Of a stretch of DNA of 64,000 bases, positions 1-8,646 are shown piece after piece. The position numbers and the translations under genes are program-made. Origin of the DNA: Arthrobacter humicola (GTDB lineage Bacteria > Actinomycetota > Actinomycetes > Actinomycetales > Micrococcaceae); NCBI RefSeq assembly GCF_022803015.1, contig NZ_JAFKON010000004.1, positions 1 through 64,000 of the forward strand, read 5' to 3'. Below the pieces are notes generated by a model. It saw only the letters and a program-made list of their open reading frames with translations, did not search any database and was not told the DNA's origin. How positions within the stretch are numbered: the stretch's first letter is position 1; the number at the start of each line of letters is the position of its first letter.

Positions 1-130
1 GATGTGGTCAGCATGATGCGACAGTACGATGATTGGGCGTAGGACTATGCGAATACGGGTGGTGGTTGAGCAGATGTGGCATAGCAAGTGGGTCATCGCG
101 TGATTGTGTGGTCCTTTTTTTTTTTTTTTT
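1..130. other. non-genomic leader sequence with poly-T tract
   Basis: Bases 1-114 have no coding signal and a composition unlike the GC-rich remainder. They are followed by a 16-base T run (115-130), which directly precedes an Illumina-type adapter. I read this stretch as low-quality or artefactual read sequence at the contig end, not chromosome. Open frames crossing it are meaningless. Confidence 0.85.
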
Positions 131-202
131 AATGATACGTCGACCCACGAGATCTACACTGACTACATATCGGCGGCAGCGTCAGATGTGTATAAGAGAC
201 AG
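131..202 (+). other. Illumina P5 / Nextera adapter contamination
   Basis: 131-159 is a near-copy of the Illumina P5 flow-cell sequence, with a few errors. An index-like stretch of about 8 bases follows. Then comes the Nextera read-1 arm, ending in the exact 19-base Tn5 mosaic end at 184-202 (AGATGTGTATAAGAGACAG). Genomic sequence (infB) begins at 203. This is library adapter left in the assembly. The mosaic end here does not indicate a natural Tn5 element. Confidence 0.96.
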
Positions 203-489
203 GCCTTGGGTACTGCAGCCGCCGGCGCTGTGGGCGCAGCGGGGCCAGGCGCAGGCGCCGGACGGGTCGCTGCCGGGCTGGCAGATGCCTGGGGGGCGGA
301 CGCCGGAGCTTCTGACTTCGAAGCTGCGGGGGCGTCGGGGTAAGCGTTGCGCAGTTTCCGCACAACGGGAGCCTCGATTGTTGACGAGGCGGAGCGAACG
401 AATTCGCCCAGTTCCTGCAGTTTGGTTACTGCATCTTTGGAAGTAATACCGAGCTCTTTAGCAAGCTCATGTACGCGGACCTTGGCCAC
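203..489 (-). CDS. infB: translation initiation factor IF-2, N-terminal fragment
   Basis: Only about 95 N-terminal residues are present; the gene is cut off by the adapter junction at 203. The start is GTG at 489 with an AGGAGAAAT ribosome site just upstream. The first 50 residues ([20 protein letters not shown]...) are the IF-2 N-terminal helical domain. They are followed by the Ala/Pro-rich linker typical of actinobacterial IF-2. The GTPase domain lies outside the window. Any in-frame extension past 203 encodes adapter and should be removed. It sits downstream of ylxR, nusA and rimP in the usual order, so IF-2 is probably expressed from the same transcript, although the 152-bp gap could hold an extra promoter. 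Confidence 0.95.
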
Positions 490-641
490 ATTTCTCCTGT
501 CTCGGTCCGCACCGAGCCAGGCACGAACCGTCTACTTCTTACTGCGGGCCTCCGCCGCGAATGCAGCTGAAAGGCCCATTGCAGAGCGCAACAAAGTTGT
601 CATCGTTGCGCACTCATCGCTGGGAACTCATCGGGTTTCCA

Positions 642-983
642 TCAGTTTTCTGACCCGCTTTCAGGTTGGACGGTTGTTGCTGCGGCCACCGGGGTGCCCA
701 CGGCTTCCGTGCCGGCAGTGATCCGGCGTTCAACATCGGCTGTTCCGGCTGCGCCGTTGAGGGCGCGGCCGAACGCTCGACGTTTGACCGCCAGTGCCAG
801 GCACTTTTCGCTGGGGTGCAGCCATGCTCCCCGGCCAGCCATCCGGCGTCGTTCATCCACCACGACGGCGGACGAACCACCGGCGCCGGCGACGAGCCGG
901 AGTAACTCCGACCGCGATCCTTTTTGTCGGCATCCGATACAGGTGCGCTGCGGCTGATTCCCGAGGTGTTGCACATGTGCCAC
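642..983 (-). CDS. YlxR-family RNA-binding protein (DUF448)
   Basis: A small protein between nusA and infB, the standard place of YlxR. The signature TCIGC (Cys15 and Cys18 with the start used here) is followed by the basic GRGAWLHPS segment of the family. I chose GTG at 983 because an AGGAAG ribosome site lies about 10 bases upstream and the YlxR fold starts a few residues later. A longer frame opens at an ATG at 1097, and another GTG lies at 974. Family members are small RNA-binding proteins thought to act with the transcription and translation machinery, and in Bacillus YlxR is linked to RNase P. The roughly 25-residue Ala/Thr-rich C-terminal tail is not part of the core fold. Confidence 0.85.
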   Translation of the reverse strand: MAHVQHLGNQPQRTCIGCRQKGSRSELLRLVAGAGGSSAVVVDERRRMAGRGAWLHPSEKCLALAVKRRAFGRALNGAAGTADVERRITAGTEAVGTPVAAATTVQPESGSEN

Positions 984-1254
984 GTTCGAGTATCTTCCTG
1001 CCAGTACAACTGCTTGGTGAATCACCGCGTCCCGGGAATCCGGGAAAAACCCAGACGCGCCAAAGACACACGGATACCGGCCGTGAGGCGCGGTCATGTC
1101 TATTCTAGCCCCTCCGGCGCCCGGGTCCCGAACCCAGGCATGCCGGTCAGCTTGGAAATCACGGCTAACCAGTGAGAGCGCACACAGGCTGTGGGCCGCG
1201 ATGGCGGCCCGCAGCGCCTGTTGGTGCCCGTGTTCGTGCGCTTGCGTGCCCGCG

Positions 1255-2235
1255 CTATTTGCCGGTGTTGACGGCGGCGTCGGAGACGATGTCGATTCGC
1301 CATCCCGTGAGCTTGGCGGCGAGACGGGCGTTCTGCCCCTCTTTGCCGATGGCGAGGGAGAGCTGGTAGTCGGGAACGACCACCCGGGCCGAACGCGTGG
1401 CTTCGTCGGTGATTGTGACCGAATTCACGCGCGACGGCGAGAGGGCGCTGGCGATGAAGGTCGCCGGATCGTCGTTGTAGTCAACGATGTCGATCTTCTC
1501 GTCGTTCAGTTCAGTCATGACCGCCCGGACACGCGACCCCATTTCACCGATGCAGGCACCCTTGGCGTTCACGCCGGGCGTGTTTGCCTTGACGGCGATC
1601 TTGGTGCGGTGGCCGGCTTCGCGGGCAAGCGCCACGATTTCGACCGAACGGTCCGCGATCTCGGGAACTTCGAGTTCGAAGAGCTTCCGGACGAGCCCGG
1701 GGTGGGAGCGGGACAGCGTGATGGACGGGCCCTTGGTGCCGCGGTGGACGTCGATCACGAAAGCGCGCAGCCGGTTGCCGTGGATGTACTTCTCGCCGGG
1801 AACCTGCTCGGGCGGCGGCAGCAGTGCCTCCACCGTGCCCAGGTTCACCTGGATCATGTGCGGGTTGTTGCCCTGCTGGATGGTGCCGGCGACAAGCTCA
1901 CCTTCACGGCCCTTGAACTGGCCCAGCACGTTGTCGTCCTCAGCGTCCCGGAGGCGCTGCAGGATGATCTGCCGTGCGGTGCTCGCCGCGATGCGTCCGA
2001 AGCCCGCGGGGGTGTCCTCGAACTCGCCGATCGGGGCGCCGTCGTCGTCGATCTCGGTGGCCCAGATGGTCACGTGGCCGCTCTTGCGGTCGAGCTCGGC
2101 CCGGGCCTTTTCGAAGGCGCCGGGGGTCTTGTGATAGGCCACGAGCAGTGCCTGCTCGATTGTTGGAATCAGGAGATCCAGCGGGATTTCACGCTCACGC
2201 TCCAGGAGTCTCAGTGCGCTCATGTCAATATCCAT
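1255..2235 (-). CDS. nusA: transcription termination/antitermination factor NusA
   Basis: A 326-residue protein with the NusA layout: an N-terminal RNA polymerase-binding domain (about 1-105), S1 domain (about 108-175), KH1 (GACIG at 226-230) and KH2 (AIGKEGQN at 295-302). It lacks the acidic C-terminal repeats of E. coli NusA, as is usual in actinobacteria. NusA modulates pausing, Rho-dependent termination and rRNA antitermination. The start ATG at 2235 overlaps the rimP stop by one base (TGATG), so translation is coupled to rimP. A second in-frame ATG lies four codons in. Residues before KH1 read [12 protein letters not shown] where many homologues have a DPVGACIG-like sequence, a minor variation. 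Confidence 0.96.
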   Translation of the reverse strand: MDIDMSALRLLEREREIPLDLLIPTIEQALLVAYHKTPGAFEKARAELDRKSGHVTIWATEIDDDGAPIGEFEDTPAGFGRIAASTARQIILQRLRDAEDDNVLGQFKGREGELVAGTIQQGNNPHMIQVNLGTVEALLPPPEQVPGEKYIHGNRLRAFVIDVHRGTKGPSITLSRSHPGLVRKLFELEVPEIADRSVEIVALAREAGHRTKIAVKANTPGVNAKGACIGEMGSRVRAVMTELNDEKIDIVDYNDDPATFIASALSPSRVNSVTITDEATRSARVVVPDYQLSLAIGKEGQNARLAAKLTGWRIDIVSDAAVNTGK

Positions 2236-2852
2236 CAGGCCTCCTCAGAAGGTCCATTGTTTGCTTTTTCCAAGCCGGCCTCTTCGAGGTGGCTGAACTC
2301 TATCTCGACTTTTCCGCTGCGGATCCTGTCGAAAGGAAGCTTGACGGGTTCACCTTGTTTGGGCTTCATGCCCTTCTTGACGGCGATTTCCGGAACGAGG
2401 GTGACTCCCCCATCGTCTACGGACTGGACCCTGCCGGTGACGTTGTCGCCTTGGATCACGTTCACGTTGACCATCCGCCCGCGGGCACGGTGCCAGTGCC
2501 GCTCCTCTGTCAGTGGACGGCCGACGCCGGGTGAAGAGACTTCGAGCTCATAGGGGCGCGCGTCCATGCTGGGGTCGTTGTCCAGGGTGTCCGAAAGGGT
2601 CTTGGAGATCTCGGCGATGACGTCGAGCCCGACGCCCCCGGTCTCCTCCTGCGGCAGGTCCACCACTACGTGGACCACCCGGTTGGCGCCGGCGACATGG
2701 ATGGATACGTCCTCCAGGTACAGCCGGTTCGCCAGTACTGCGGGTTCCAGGAGTGCGTGAAGGCGCTCGGCCTCGACATTTTGAACGGTTGCGGCTTCAG
2801 CCTTTCCCGTCCCGGTCCGGTCTGTTGAAGTCGTGGCTTCTGCGTTGGTCAT
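2235..2852 (-). CDS. rimP: ribosome maturation factor RimP
   Basis: A 205-residue RimP homologue. After a low-complexity N-terminus of about 25 residues comes the alpha/beta N-terminal domain with YLEDVSI and [16 protein letters not shown], then the signature [14 protein letters not shown] (about 103-116), then an SH3-like C-terminal domain. RimP binds the 30S subunit and is needed for its late maturation. It is the first gene of the rimP-nusA-ylxR-infB unit. Its start faces the divergent DUF4439 gene across about 90 bp, which must hold promoters for both. Confidence 0.95.
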   Translation of the reverse strand: MTNAEATTSTDRTGTGKAEAATVQNVEAERLHALLEPAVLANRLYLEDVSIHVAGANRVVHVVVDLPQEETGGVGLDVIAEISKTLSDTLDNDPSMDARPYELEVSSPGVGRPLTEERHWHRARGRMVNVNVIQGDNVTGRVQSVDDGGVTLVPEIAVKKGMKPKQGEPVKLPFDRIRSGKVEIEFSHLEEAGLEKANNGPSEEA

Positions 2853-2939
2853 GATGCCGGCCGCCTCCCGCTAGATGATGTTGTGTGTACTAGCCTAGCG
2901 ATTTTCCGGGCGGCGTGGTGCACGCAGTTCCGGGCCGGC

Positions 2940-4151
2940 ATGACAACATGGTCTGTTGTGAAAGACGACACCAGGGAAAAGCGATGGCAGGATCACTTTC
3001 CCCGGTCGCTCCCCCGCTATGTGCTTTTGGTGTGCCTCGCCCTGGTGGTGGTGAGCCTGGGCGTGGTCCTGACGCCGGCCAGTCCGCCGGAGCCTGCGAT
3101 CCCACCCTTTTCTGAGCAGGCGCGCGCCGCCGCACTGGCCGAAACCCGGCAACTGCTGGACGCCGGCAGCCAGCTTGGCACCGCGGCCCGGGCCGACTCA
3201 AAAGACGGCCCGGCCGAGGGCGCTGATGGCCGTCCGGCCGATGCCGGGAATCCCGCCATCGACCGGACTGTGACCTTGCTGACACTCCAGGCGCAAGCTC
3301 TGCTGGCACCGGGAGAAAGTCCTGCGGACCCGGCCGGCGCGGCTTCCGCCTCCGGCCGGGCAACGCCCCCGGCAGCGTCCGCCGCACCTCTTCCGGCGAC
3401 CGCCGCCGGGCTGGTGGCGGCCTTGGCAGGCAGCGGCCGCCAGCGCCTCGCGGACGCGGCCAAGGCCGACGGCGGCATGGCACGGCTCTTGGCCGCCGTC
3501 GGCACCGCTCAGCTGCTGCAGGCGTCCGCCCTCGCCGCCGGCACCGGAACGGCGGCGCCGGCAGCCGACGTAACCCCGCCGCAGGTGTCCGGCACCTGCC
3601 CGTCGCAGTCAGCAACGGCCCCAACCACAGAGCGTCAGGCCGCAACAGAACCGTCCACAGCAGCGCAGCCCGAAGGAGAGCCAACCGCGGCCGCGTCCAG
3701 CCTCGGCGGCGCCCTGGCGTCGGCTGCGCGGACCGAGGCGCAGACCATCTACGGTTACCAGGTGGCGCTGACCCGGCTCGGCGGCGACGCGGCGAAATCC
3801 GCGGCCGAGGAATTGGCCCATCATGACGCGCTCCTTGGCGCCGTGGAATCCCTGAGCCGGCTGCACTGTTCCGCGGTGCCAGCACGCGAGGCGGGCTACG
3901 CGCTGGCGCCGTCCTTCCTGGCCTCCCCCGCCGCCGGCCTCGGCGACCTGGAAGCCGCCGCCCTGCCGGTCTATGGCGACCTCGTGGCGCTGAGTGAGGG
4001 CGCGACCCGGCAGTGGGCCATCGCTGCACTGTTCGGGTCTGCGAAGCGGGCGGTGCAGTGGGGTGCGGATTCCGGCGCCCTGCCGGGCCTGGACAGGGCG
4101 TCGATGCCGACGCGGCCGGCGGGCGAAACGCCGTCGCAGCCCGCGGGCTGA
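2940..4151 (+). CDS. membrane-anchored DUF4439 (ferritin-like) protein
   Basis: 403 residues from ATG 2940; a longer frame starts at 2883 but overlaps the probable promoter. It has one membrane segment (about residues 25-45) and a long Ala/Pro-rich low-complexity region (about 55-245). The C-terminal domain of about 115 residues reads AARTEAQTIYGYQVAL...EELAHHDALL and resembles DUF4439, a predicted four-helix ferritin-like bundle. The Glu and His residues could bind metal, but the full di-iron set was not verified. Function is unknown. A DUF4439 gene divergent from rimP and near proS also occurs in Mycobacterium (Rv2844 region, from memory), so this is conserved context rather than an insertion. 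Confidence 0.75.
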   Translation: MTTWSVVKDDTREKRWQDHFPRSLPRYVLLVCLALVVVSLGVVLTPASPPEPAIPPFSEQARAAALAETRQLLDAGSQLGTAARADSKDGPAEGADGRPADAGNPAIDRTVTLLTLQAQALLAPGESPADPAGAASASGRATPPAASAAPLPATAAGLVAALAGSGRQRLADAAKADGGMARLLAAVGTAQLLQASALAAGTGTAAPAADVTPPQVSGTCPSQSATAPTTERQAATEPSTAAQPEGEPTAAASSLGGALASAARTEAQTIYGYQVALTRLGGDAAKSAAEELAHHDALLGAVESLSRLHCSAVPAREAGYALAPSFLASPAAGLGDLEAAALPVYGDLVALSEGATRQWAIAALFGSAKRAVQWGADSGALPGLDRASMPTRPAGETPSQPAG

Positions 4152-4230
4152 ACGCCGGAGCAAGCCTCGGCTTATTTTGGTAAGCCTTGGAATACTGGCA
4201 TGCCCCGGCCCCGGGTGATTTGCTGTAGGC

Positions 4231-4959
4231 ATGGAAACGACCGGCGCCGCAACCCAGCACGAGAACGAGCCGCACCACAATGACATCGCACACCGCCTCA
4301 ATTGGCTCCGCGCGGGCGTCCTGGGGGCCAATGACGGCATCGTCTCCGTCGCAGCGATCGTCGTCGGCGTCGCCGGCGCGACCACCGATACCGGAGCAAT
4401 CCTGCTCGCGGGCGCCGCGGGCGTGGTGGGCGGCGCTATCTCGATGGCGCTCGGGGAATATGTCTCCGTCAGCAGCCAGAAGGACAGCCAGCACGCCTTG
4501 ATCGAAAAGGAGCGCCGGGAGCTGGAGGAACAGCCGGAGGAAGAGCTCGAGGAGCTCGCGGCGATCTACCAGGGCAAGGGCCTCAGCCCCGCGACCGCAC
4601 GGACGGTGGCCAAGGAACTGACGGCGCACGATGCGCTCGGCGCGCACCTCTCAGCCGAACTCCATATTGACGAAACCGACATCGTGAGCCCGTGGCACGC
4701 GGCGTTCGCTTCTGCCATCGCGTTCCTCGCCGGTGCAATCCTGCCCATGATGGCCATCCTGCTGCCGCCGGAAAGCATCAGGATTCCGCTGACCTTCGTG
4801 GCCGTGCTCGTGGCGTTGGCCGCCACCGGCGCCGTGGGCGCGTGGATTGGCGGTGGCTCAAAGCTCAAAGCAGCGATCCGCGTGGTGATTGGCGGCGCCG
4901 TTGCCCTGGTGGCAACGTTCGCGATCGGCAACGCGCTCGGCGCGAGCGGCATCGTCTAA
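4231..4959 (+). CDS. VIT1/CCC1 family membrane transporter
   Basis: A 242-residue integral membrane protein. It has the family signature NWLRAGVLGANDGIVSVAAIVVGV (TM1), then GAISMALGEYVSVSSQKDSQ (TM2), a charged Glu-rich cytoplasmic segment (about 85-125, EKERRELEEQPEEELEEL) and three more hydrophobic segments. VIT1/CCC1 proteins move Fe2+ or Mn2+ out of the cytosol in plants and yeast; the bacterial members are presumed metal exporters. The Glu-rich helix is where plant VIT1 binds metal. It follows the DUF4439 gene by 79 bp on the same strand, so an iron-related pair is conceivable but unproven. Confidence 0.88.
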   Translation: METTGAATQHENEPHHNDIAHRLNWLRAGVLGANDGIVSVAAIVVGVAGATTDTGAILLAGAAGVVGGAISMALGEYVSVSSQKDSQHALIEKERRELEEQPEEELEELAAIYQGKGLSPATARTVAKELTAHDALGAHLSAELHIDETDIVSPWHAAFASAIAFLAGAILPMMAILLPPESIRIPLTFVAVLVALAATGAVGAWIGGGSKLKAAIRVVIGGAVALVATFAIGNALGASGIV

Positions 4960-5045
4960 AGGCCCCCGGTCCCAGAGGAACCATCCGAGGTCCGCCTGGG
5001 GCAGGCCAACGCGGCGGCGACCCCTCCGGCCCTACGATAGGTCCC

Positions 5046-6125
5046 GTGAACGCGATCCCAGATGTCCCCATCCCGCCTGATCTTTCCCGCCGGTACGCCC
5101 GTACCCCTGCGGGACGCACCTGGCTGGCGACACTTCCTGACCTGATCGGGCGATTCCTCGACCAGTGGGACCTGGAGCCGGATCTGGAACCGGGGGCCCT
5201 TCCCTGGAACGGGCACGGCGGCGTCGTCATTCCTGTGCGGCGCCGGGACAGGCAGGGGTCCCAAGGCAAGGGCGAGGCAGCCGTGCTGAAGCTGGCTTTT
5301 CCGCACGAGGAGGCCACTCGCGAACACCACGCCCTCGCCCTGTGGGGAGGCCACGGCGCCGTCAGGCTGCTGGCCGCCGACGCCGGTTCCTGCGCCCTGC
5401 TCCTGGAGCGCCTGGACGCCTGCCGCTCCCTCCTGGATGTCCCGTTGGACACAGCGGTGACGGTGTGGGGCGGCGTGGTCCGCCAGCTCAGCGTGGTCCC
5501 GGACAGCCGGCCGGAGTGGCGGGAAATCGACCACGTGGCGGCACGGGCCGAGCAGTGGAGCGATGAATTCCCGGAGGCGTGGGAACACCTCGGGCGGCCG
5601 TTCCCACGCTGGCTGCTCGAGGCGGCGCTGGAGGTCTGCCAGACCCGTGGCGCCGTCGGCCGGCGGTCCGGCAAGGACGTCCTGGTCCATGCGGACCTGC
5701 ACTATTTGAACGTCCTGGCCCGGCCCGGCGTCCCGGAGCCGGCAACCCGGAACCCACCGGCGGGGCCGGAACAGTACGCTGCGATCGATCCCCAGCCAAT
5801 GGTCGGCGAGGCGGAGTTCGCCGTGGCCCCGGTGCTGTGGAACAGGATCCGGGAGTTGCCCCAGCAGGATCCCGGGCGGGCGCTGCTCGCGCGGTGCGCG
5901 GATTTCAGTGCGGCCGCCGGTCTGGACGCCGAGGCCGCCCGGCAGTGGAGTCTGGCGCGCGAAGTGGAGAACGCCCTCTGGTATGCCTCGCAGCGCCATC
6001 ACGAAGGCGATCTGGCCCGATCGCTGTGGGTGGCGAGCACGCTGGCCGGCCGGACGCTTCCCGGCCTGCCCGCCCCGCAGTCACTCCCGACGCCCGGGGA
6101 AGCTGGCGGGATAGCTGGCGGCTAG
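5046..6125 (+). CDS. aminoglycoside phosphotransferase (APH(6)/hydroxyurea kinase-type) family protein
   Basis: 359 residues from GTG 5046; longer frames run back into the preceding gene. It has a protein-kinase-like fold with a probable ATP Lys in AVLKLAF (K82), the catalytic loop HADLHYLN (215-222, D217) and metal-binding AIDPQPMVGE (D248). The layout matches streptomycin 6-kinase/hydroxyurea phosphotransferase-like proteins, which are common in actinobacterial chromosomes. Most of those have unknown substrates, so resistance should not be assumed. Its stop shares the CTAG palindrome with the stop of the convergent decarboxylase gene, leaving no room for a terminator between them. Confidence 0.8.
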   Translation: MNAIPDVPIPPDLSRRYARTPAGRTWLATLPDLIGRFLDQWDLEPDLEPGALPWNGHGGVVIPVRRRDRQGSQGKGEAAVLKLAFPHEEATREHHALALWGGHGAVRLLAADAGSCALLLERLDACRSLLDVPLDTAVTVWGGVVRQLSVVPDSRPEWREIDHVAARAEQWSDEFPEAWEHLGRPFPRWLLEAALEVCQTRGAVGRRSGKDVLVHADLHYLNVLARPGVPEPATRNPPAGPEQYAAIDPQPMVGEAEFAVAPVLWNRIRELPQQDPGRALLARCADFSAAAGLDAEAARQWSLAREVENALWYASQRHHEGDLARSLWVASTLAGRTLPGLPAPQSLPTPGEAGGIAGG

Positions 6126-7534
6126 CCCCGCACGGCCGCCAGCGCGTCGCGGACGGCGTCGACGGCGACTCTGACATCGGCGTCGTCCGTGCTCCAGTTG
6201 CTCACCGAAATCCGCAGGATATCGCGGTCCTGCCAGCGTGACCCGGACATCCAGACCCGGCCATCAGCCATGACCCTCTCCGCCACGGACCGGGTCACGG
6301 CGTCGTCGCCAAACGCCAGGGACACCTGGGTGTAGTCGACGTCGTTGAGCACCTCCACGCCGTCCAACGCCCCGAGCTGTTCGGCCAGCTGCGCGGCCCG
6401 GTGCACGAGCGTGCGGACCTGGCTGGCGACACCGTCACGGCCCAGGGATTTGAGCGCTGCCCACACCGGCACGCCGCGGGCCCGGCGGGAGAGCTCGGGC
6501 ACTCTTTGGGACGGGTCTCCGGCCCCGTCGGCGGCCTGGATCAGGTAGCTGGCGTGCAGCCCCATCGCCGACCGCAGCGCCTGGGCGTCGCGCACGATCA
6601 CGATCCCGCAGTCGTAGGGGACATTGAGGGTCTTGTGCGCATCTGTGCCCCACGAATCGGCCAGGCCGAGTCCCGCGGTCAGGGCGGACAGTTCGGGCAC
6701 GGCGGCCGCCCAGAGCCCGAACGCCCCGTCCACGTGGACCCAGGCGCCGTGCGCCTTCGCGACGGCGATGGCCTCGGCGAAGGGGTCGAAGGCACCCGAA
6801 TGCAGGTTGCCGGCCTGCAGGCACACGAGGGCCGGGCCGGGGCGGCCGCCCTCCCCGGTGCTGAGCGCAAGGTCCAGGGCGCAGTCCAGCTCGGCCGGGA
6901 TGATGCGCCCCTGATGGTCGGAGGGCACCACGGTGGGGTGCCCGAGGCCCAGATAGCGCAGGCCGAGGTCGATCGTTTCGTGGCGCTCCTGGCCCGCGAA
7001 GCAGCGGATCCGGGGCGCACCGGCGAGGCCGTCGCCGTCAAGGTCCCAGCCGGCATCGGCCATGAGCCGCCAGCGGGCGGCGGCGAGCCCGGTGAAGTTG
7101 GCCATGGTGGCACCGGTGGCAAAGCCGACGTCGGACTCCTCGGGAAGACCCAGCAGCTCGAGGATCCATTTGCCGGCGGCTTCCTCGATGGCGGCGGTGG
7201 CGGGCGTGGCGAAACGCAGCCCCGTATTTTGGTCCCAGGCGCTGAGCAGCCAGTCCGCGGCCAGGGCGGCCGGCAGTGTGCCGCCGATGACCCAACCGAA
7301 GAACCGCCCGGACGGCATGGCCATCAGCCCGGGTTCGGCCTTGGCCGCGAGATAGTCCACCACATCCGCGGCCGGCATCCCGTGTGGGGGCAACGGGCCG
7401 CCGAAGTCGGCCGCGAGCTCGGCCGCCGTCGCCTTCGGTCCGATCCGGCGTGTCTCCTGGCTCTCAAGCCACCGGCGTGCGTGCCCGGCCGCGGCGTCGA
7501 GGGCATCCCGGTAGCGTTCCTCACTTGCCGACAT
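6122..7534 (-). CDS. pyridoxal-phosphate-dependent group II decarboxylase family protein
   Basis: 470 residues. It has fold-type I PLP features in order: GATMAN (141-146) phosphate cup, His185 in ERHETID as the likely ring-stacking residue, Asp269 in HVDGAFG contacting the pyridine nitrogen, and Lys301 in TDAHKTLN as the Schiff-base lysine. The family includes glutamate, aromatic L-amino-acid and tyrosine decarboxylases and related aldehyde synthases; substrate cannot be read from the motifs. It is a single gene facing the APH-type kinase tail to tail with overlapping stops. Its upstream region (7535-7747) is shared with the ArsR gene. Confidence 0.85.
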   Translation of the reverse strand: MSASEERYRDALDAAAGHARRWLESQETRRIGPKATAAELAADFGGPLPPHGMPAADVVDYLAAKAEPGLMAMPSGRFFGWVIGGTLPAALAADWLLSAWDQNTGLRFATPATAAIEEAAGKWILELLGLPEESDVGFATGATMANFTGLAAARWRLMADAGWDLDGDGLAGAPRIRCFAGQERHETIDLGLRYLGLGHPTVVPSDHQGRIIPAELDCALDLALSTGEGGRPGPALVCLQAGNLHSGAFDPFAEAIAVAKAHGAWVHVDGAFGLWAAAVPELSALTAGLGLADSWGTDAHKTLNVPYDCGIVIVRDAQALRSAMGLHASYLIQAADGAGDPSQRVPELSRRARGVPVWAALKSLGRDGVASQVRTLVHRAAQLAEQLGALDGVEVLNDVDYTQVSLAFGDDAVTRSVAERVMADGRVWMSGSRWQDRDILRISVSNWSTDDADVRVAVDAVRDALAAVRG

Positions 7535-7709
7535 AGCTGCATGCTACGCCCGGCGCCAACGGACCGGGAGTCCCATGCGGGTGCCGCGGACCTAGTTGGC
7601 GCGTGCACCAGTGCGGCCCTGGGCTTTTTAAGGGGATGGTGGAACGAGTGATGAAAGAGAATGCAGCTCGGGGGCCACCCGCGATGGAGGCCGCAATTTC
7701 CTCAATGTA

Positions 7710-7746
7710 CCTTGACGGGTACGTAACCGGACGGGTACCTTCAAGG
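7710..7746 (+). promoter_or_regulatory. candidate operator/promoter of the ArsR-SRPBCC pair
   Basis: Two exact GACGGGTAC copies (7714-7722 and 7730-7738) lie 16 bases apart, inside outer arms CCTTGA (7710-7715) and TCAAGG (7741-7746). A TTGACG hexamer (7712-7717) could be a -35 element. Direct repeats flanked by an inverted repeat next to an ArsR gene suggest autoregulation. The placement leaves almost no leader before GTG 7748. Confidence 0.45.
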
Positions 7747-7747
7747 C

Positions 7748-8095
7748 GTGGAAGCCGTTATGCACGCCTTGTCAGACGAGAATCGCCGCAAAATTCTCGA
7801 GCACCTGCGCCGACAGCCGGCGTCGGTCTCCGAACTCGCGGCCGCACTGCCGATCGCTCGCCCGGGGGTCTCACGCCACCTCCGCGTGTTGCGTGAGGCC
7901 GGGCTCGTTGAAGTGCACTCACAGGCACAGCTGCGCATCTACAGCCTTCGGCCGGAGCCACTCGCAGAGTTGGATACTTGGCTCGGCCCGTACCGCACAT
8001 TGTGGGAACGCCGCTTAAACGCTTTGCATACCGAGATCTCGCGGGGTCACCGCGAGGAGAGGAGCACGACACAATGGCACAGCCAAACAGCGTGA
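7748..8095 (+). CDS. ArsR family winged-helix transcriptional regulator
   Basis: A 115-residue regulator with a helix-turn-helix at about 25-54 (SVSELAAALPIARPGVSRHLRVLREAGLV) and the downstream wing. The Cys-Xaa-Cys metal-binding motif of ArsR/SmtB is absent, so it is one of the non-metal ArsR proteins that typically pair with an AHSA1/SRPBCC gene. Start is GTG 7748, or ATG 7760, which has a GGAAG site 5 bases upstream. It overlaps the next gene by 22 bases, indicating one transcript. It probably represses its own operon through the repeats at 7710-7746. Confidence 0.88.
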   Translation: MEAVMHALSDENRRKILEHLRRQPASVSELAAALPIARPGVSRHLRVLREAGLVEVHSQAQLRIYSLRPEPLAELDTWLGPYRTLWERRLNALHTEISRGHREERSTTQWHSQTA

Positions 8096-8580
8096 TAGGA
8101 AGCATTCGCTCGCTCGGTGACGGGAAGGGCGCTGTACGGATGGACTCGCTTTTCGGGACGCCGGCCACAGATCTGTGGACGGCGCTGACCGACCCGACGC
8201 GCCTCGCCCGGTGGGTCGCCCGGGTCGATGGCGACCTACATCCCGGTGGGGCGTTCACGGCAGTCTTTACGAGCGGATGGGAAGGCGCCGGACGGGTCGA
8301 GTTGTGCGAGGCACCGCGCCGGCTGACCGTGACGATGTCGCCCGGCAGCGAGGAGGAAACGGTCATTGAGGCGGTACTGACTCCCGAGGGACCTGGCACG
8401 CGGCTGATTGTTGAGGAACGCGGTCTCCCGCTCGGCGAAATCGCGGCCTATGGAGCGGGCTGGCAGGTGCACATCGAGGATCTGATCAGCTACGAGGCGG
8501 GCCTGGAATCCAGCGAGTGGCGCAGCCGATGGATCGAGCTGAACCCGGTGTACGAAGCGCGCTACCGCCTCGATGCCTAA
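8074..8580 (+). CDS. SRPBCC/AHSA1 domain protein
   Basis: 168 residues from ATG 8074, preceded by a strong GAGGAGAGGAG ribosome site; the frame opens earlier at 7978. The fold signature is DLWTALTDPTRLARWVARVDGDLHPGGAF followed by the beta-rich GRVELCEAPRRLTVTM and a C-terminal helix. SRPBCC proteins have a deep hydrophobic cavity for small lipophilic ligands, and the AHSA1 branch resembles the Hsp90 activator C-terminus. Pairing with an ArsR regulator is a very common actinobacterial arrangement. The ligand is unknown. Confidence 0.85.
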   Translation: MAQPNSVIGSIRSLGDGKGAVRMDSLFGTPATDLWTALTDPTRLARWVARVDGDLHPGGAFTAVFTSGWEGAGRVELCEAPRRLTVTMSPGSEEETVIEAVLTPEGPGTRLIVEERGLPLGEIAAYGAGWQVHIEDLISYEAGLESSEWRSRWIELNPVYEARYRLDA

Positions 8581-8646
8581 TAGGGTCGCGGTTTACCAGA
8601 GGCCGCTTCGGTTGTCCGTGAAGGGCCATGTTTGGGCCGCGCCATT

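Noticed and set aside
184..202. Tn5 mosaic end as a sign of a natural transposon
   Set aside because: It is preceded by the P5 and Nextera primer arm, so it comes from library preparation.
33..446. Open frames of 79-137 codons across the first 450 bases
   Set aside because: They run through the poly-T and adapter sequence and across infB on the wrong strand; they are artefacts.
2890..4647. 585-codon minus-strand open frame opposite the DUF4439 and VIT genes
   Set aside because: Arg/Pro-rich shadow frame typical of GC-rich DNA; the plus-strand frames have recognisable domains.
5046..6125. Antibiotic resistance determinant
   Set aside because: Only family-level kinase motifs are visible; such genes are widespread in actinobacterial chromosomes and substrate specificity cannot be read.
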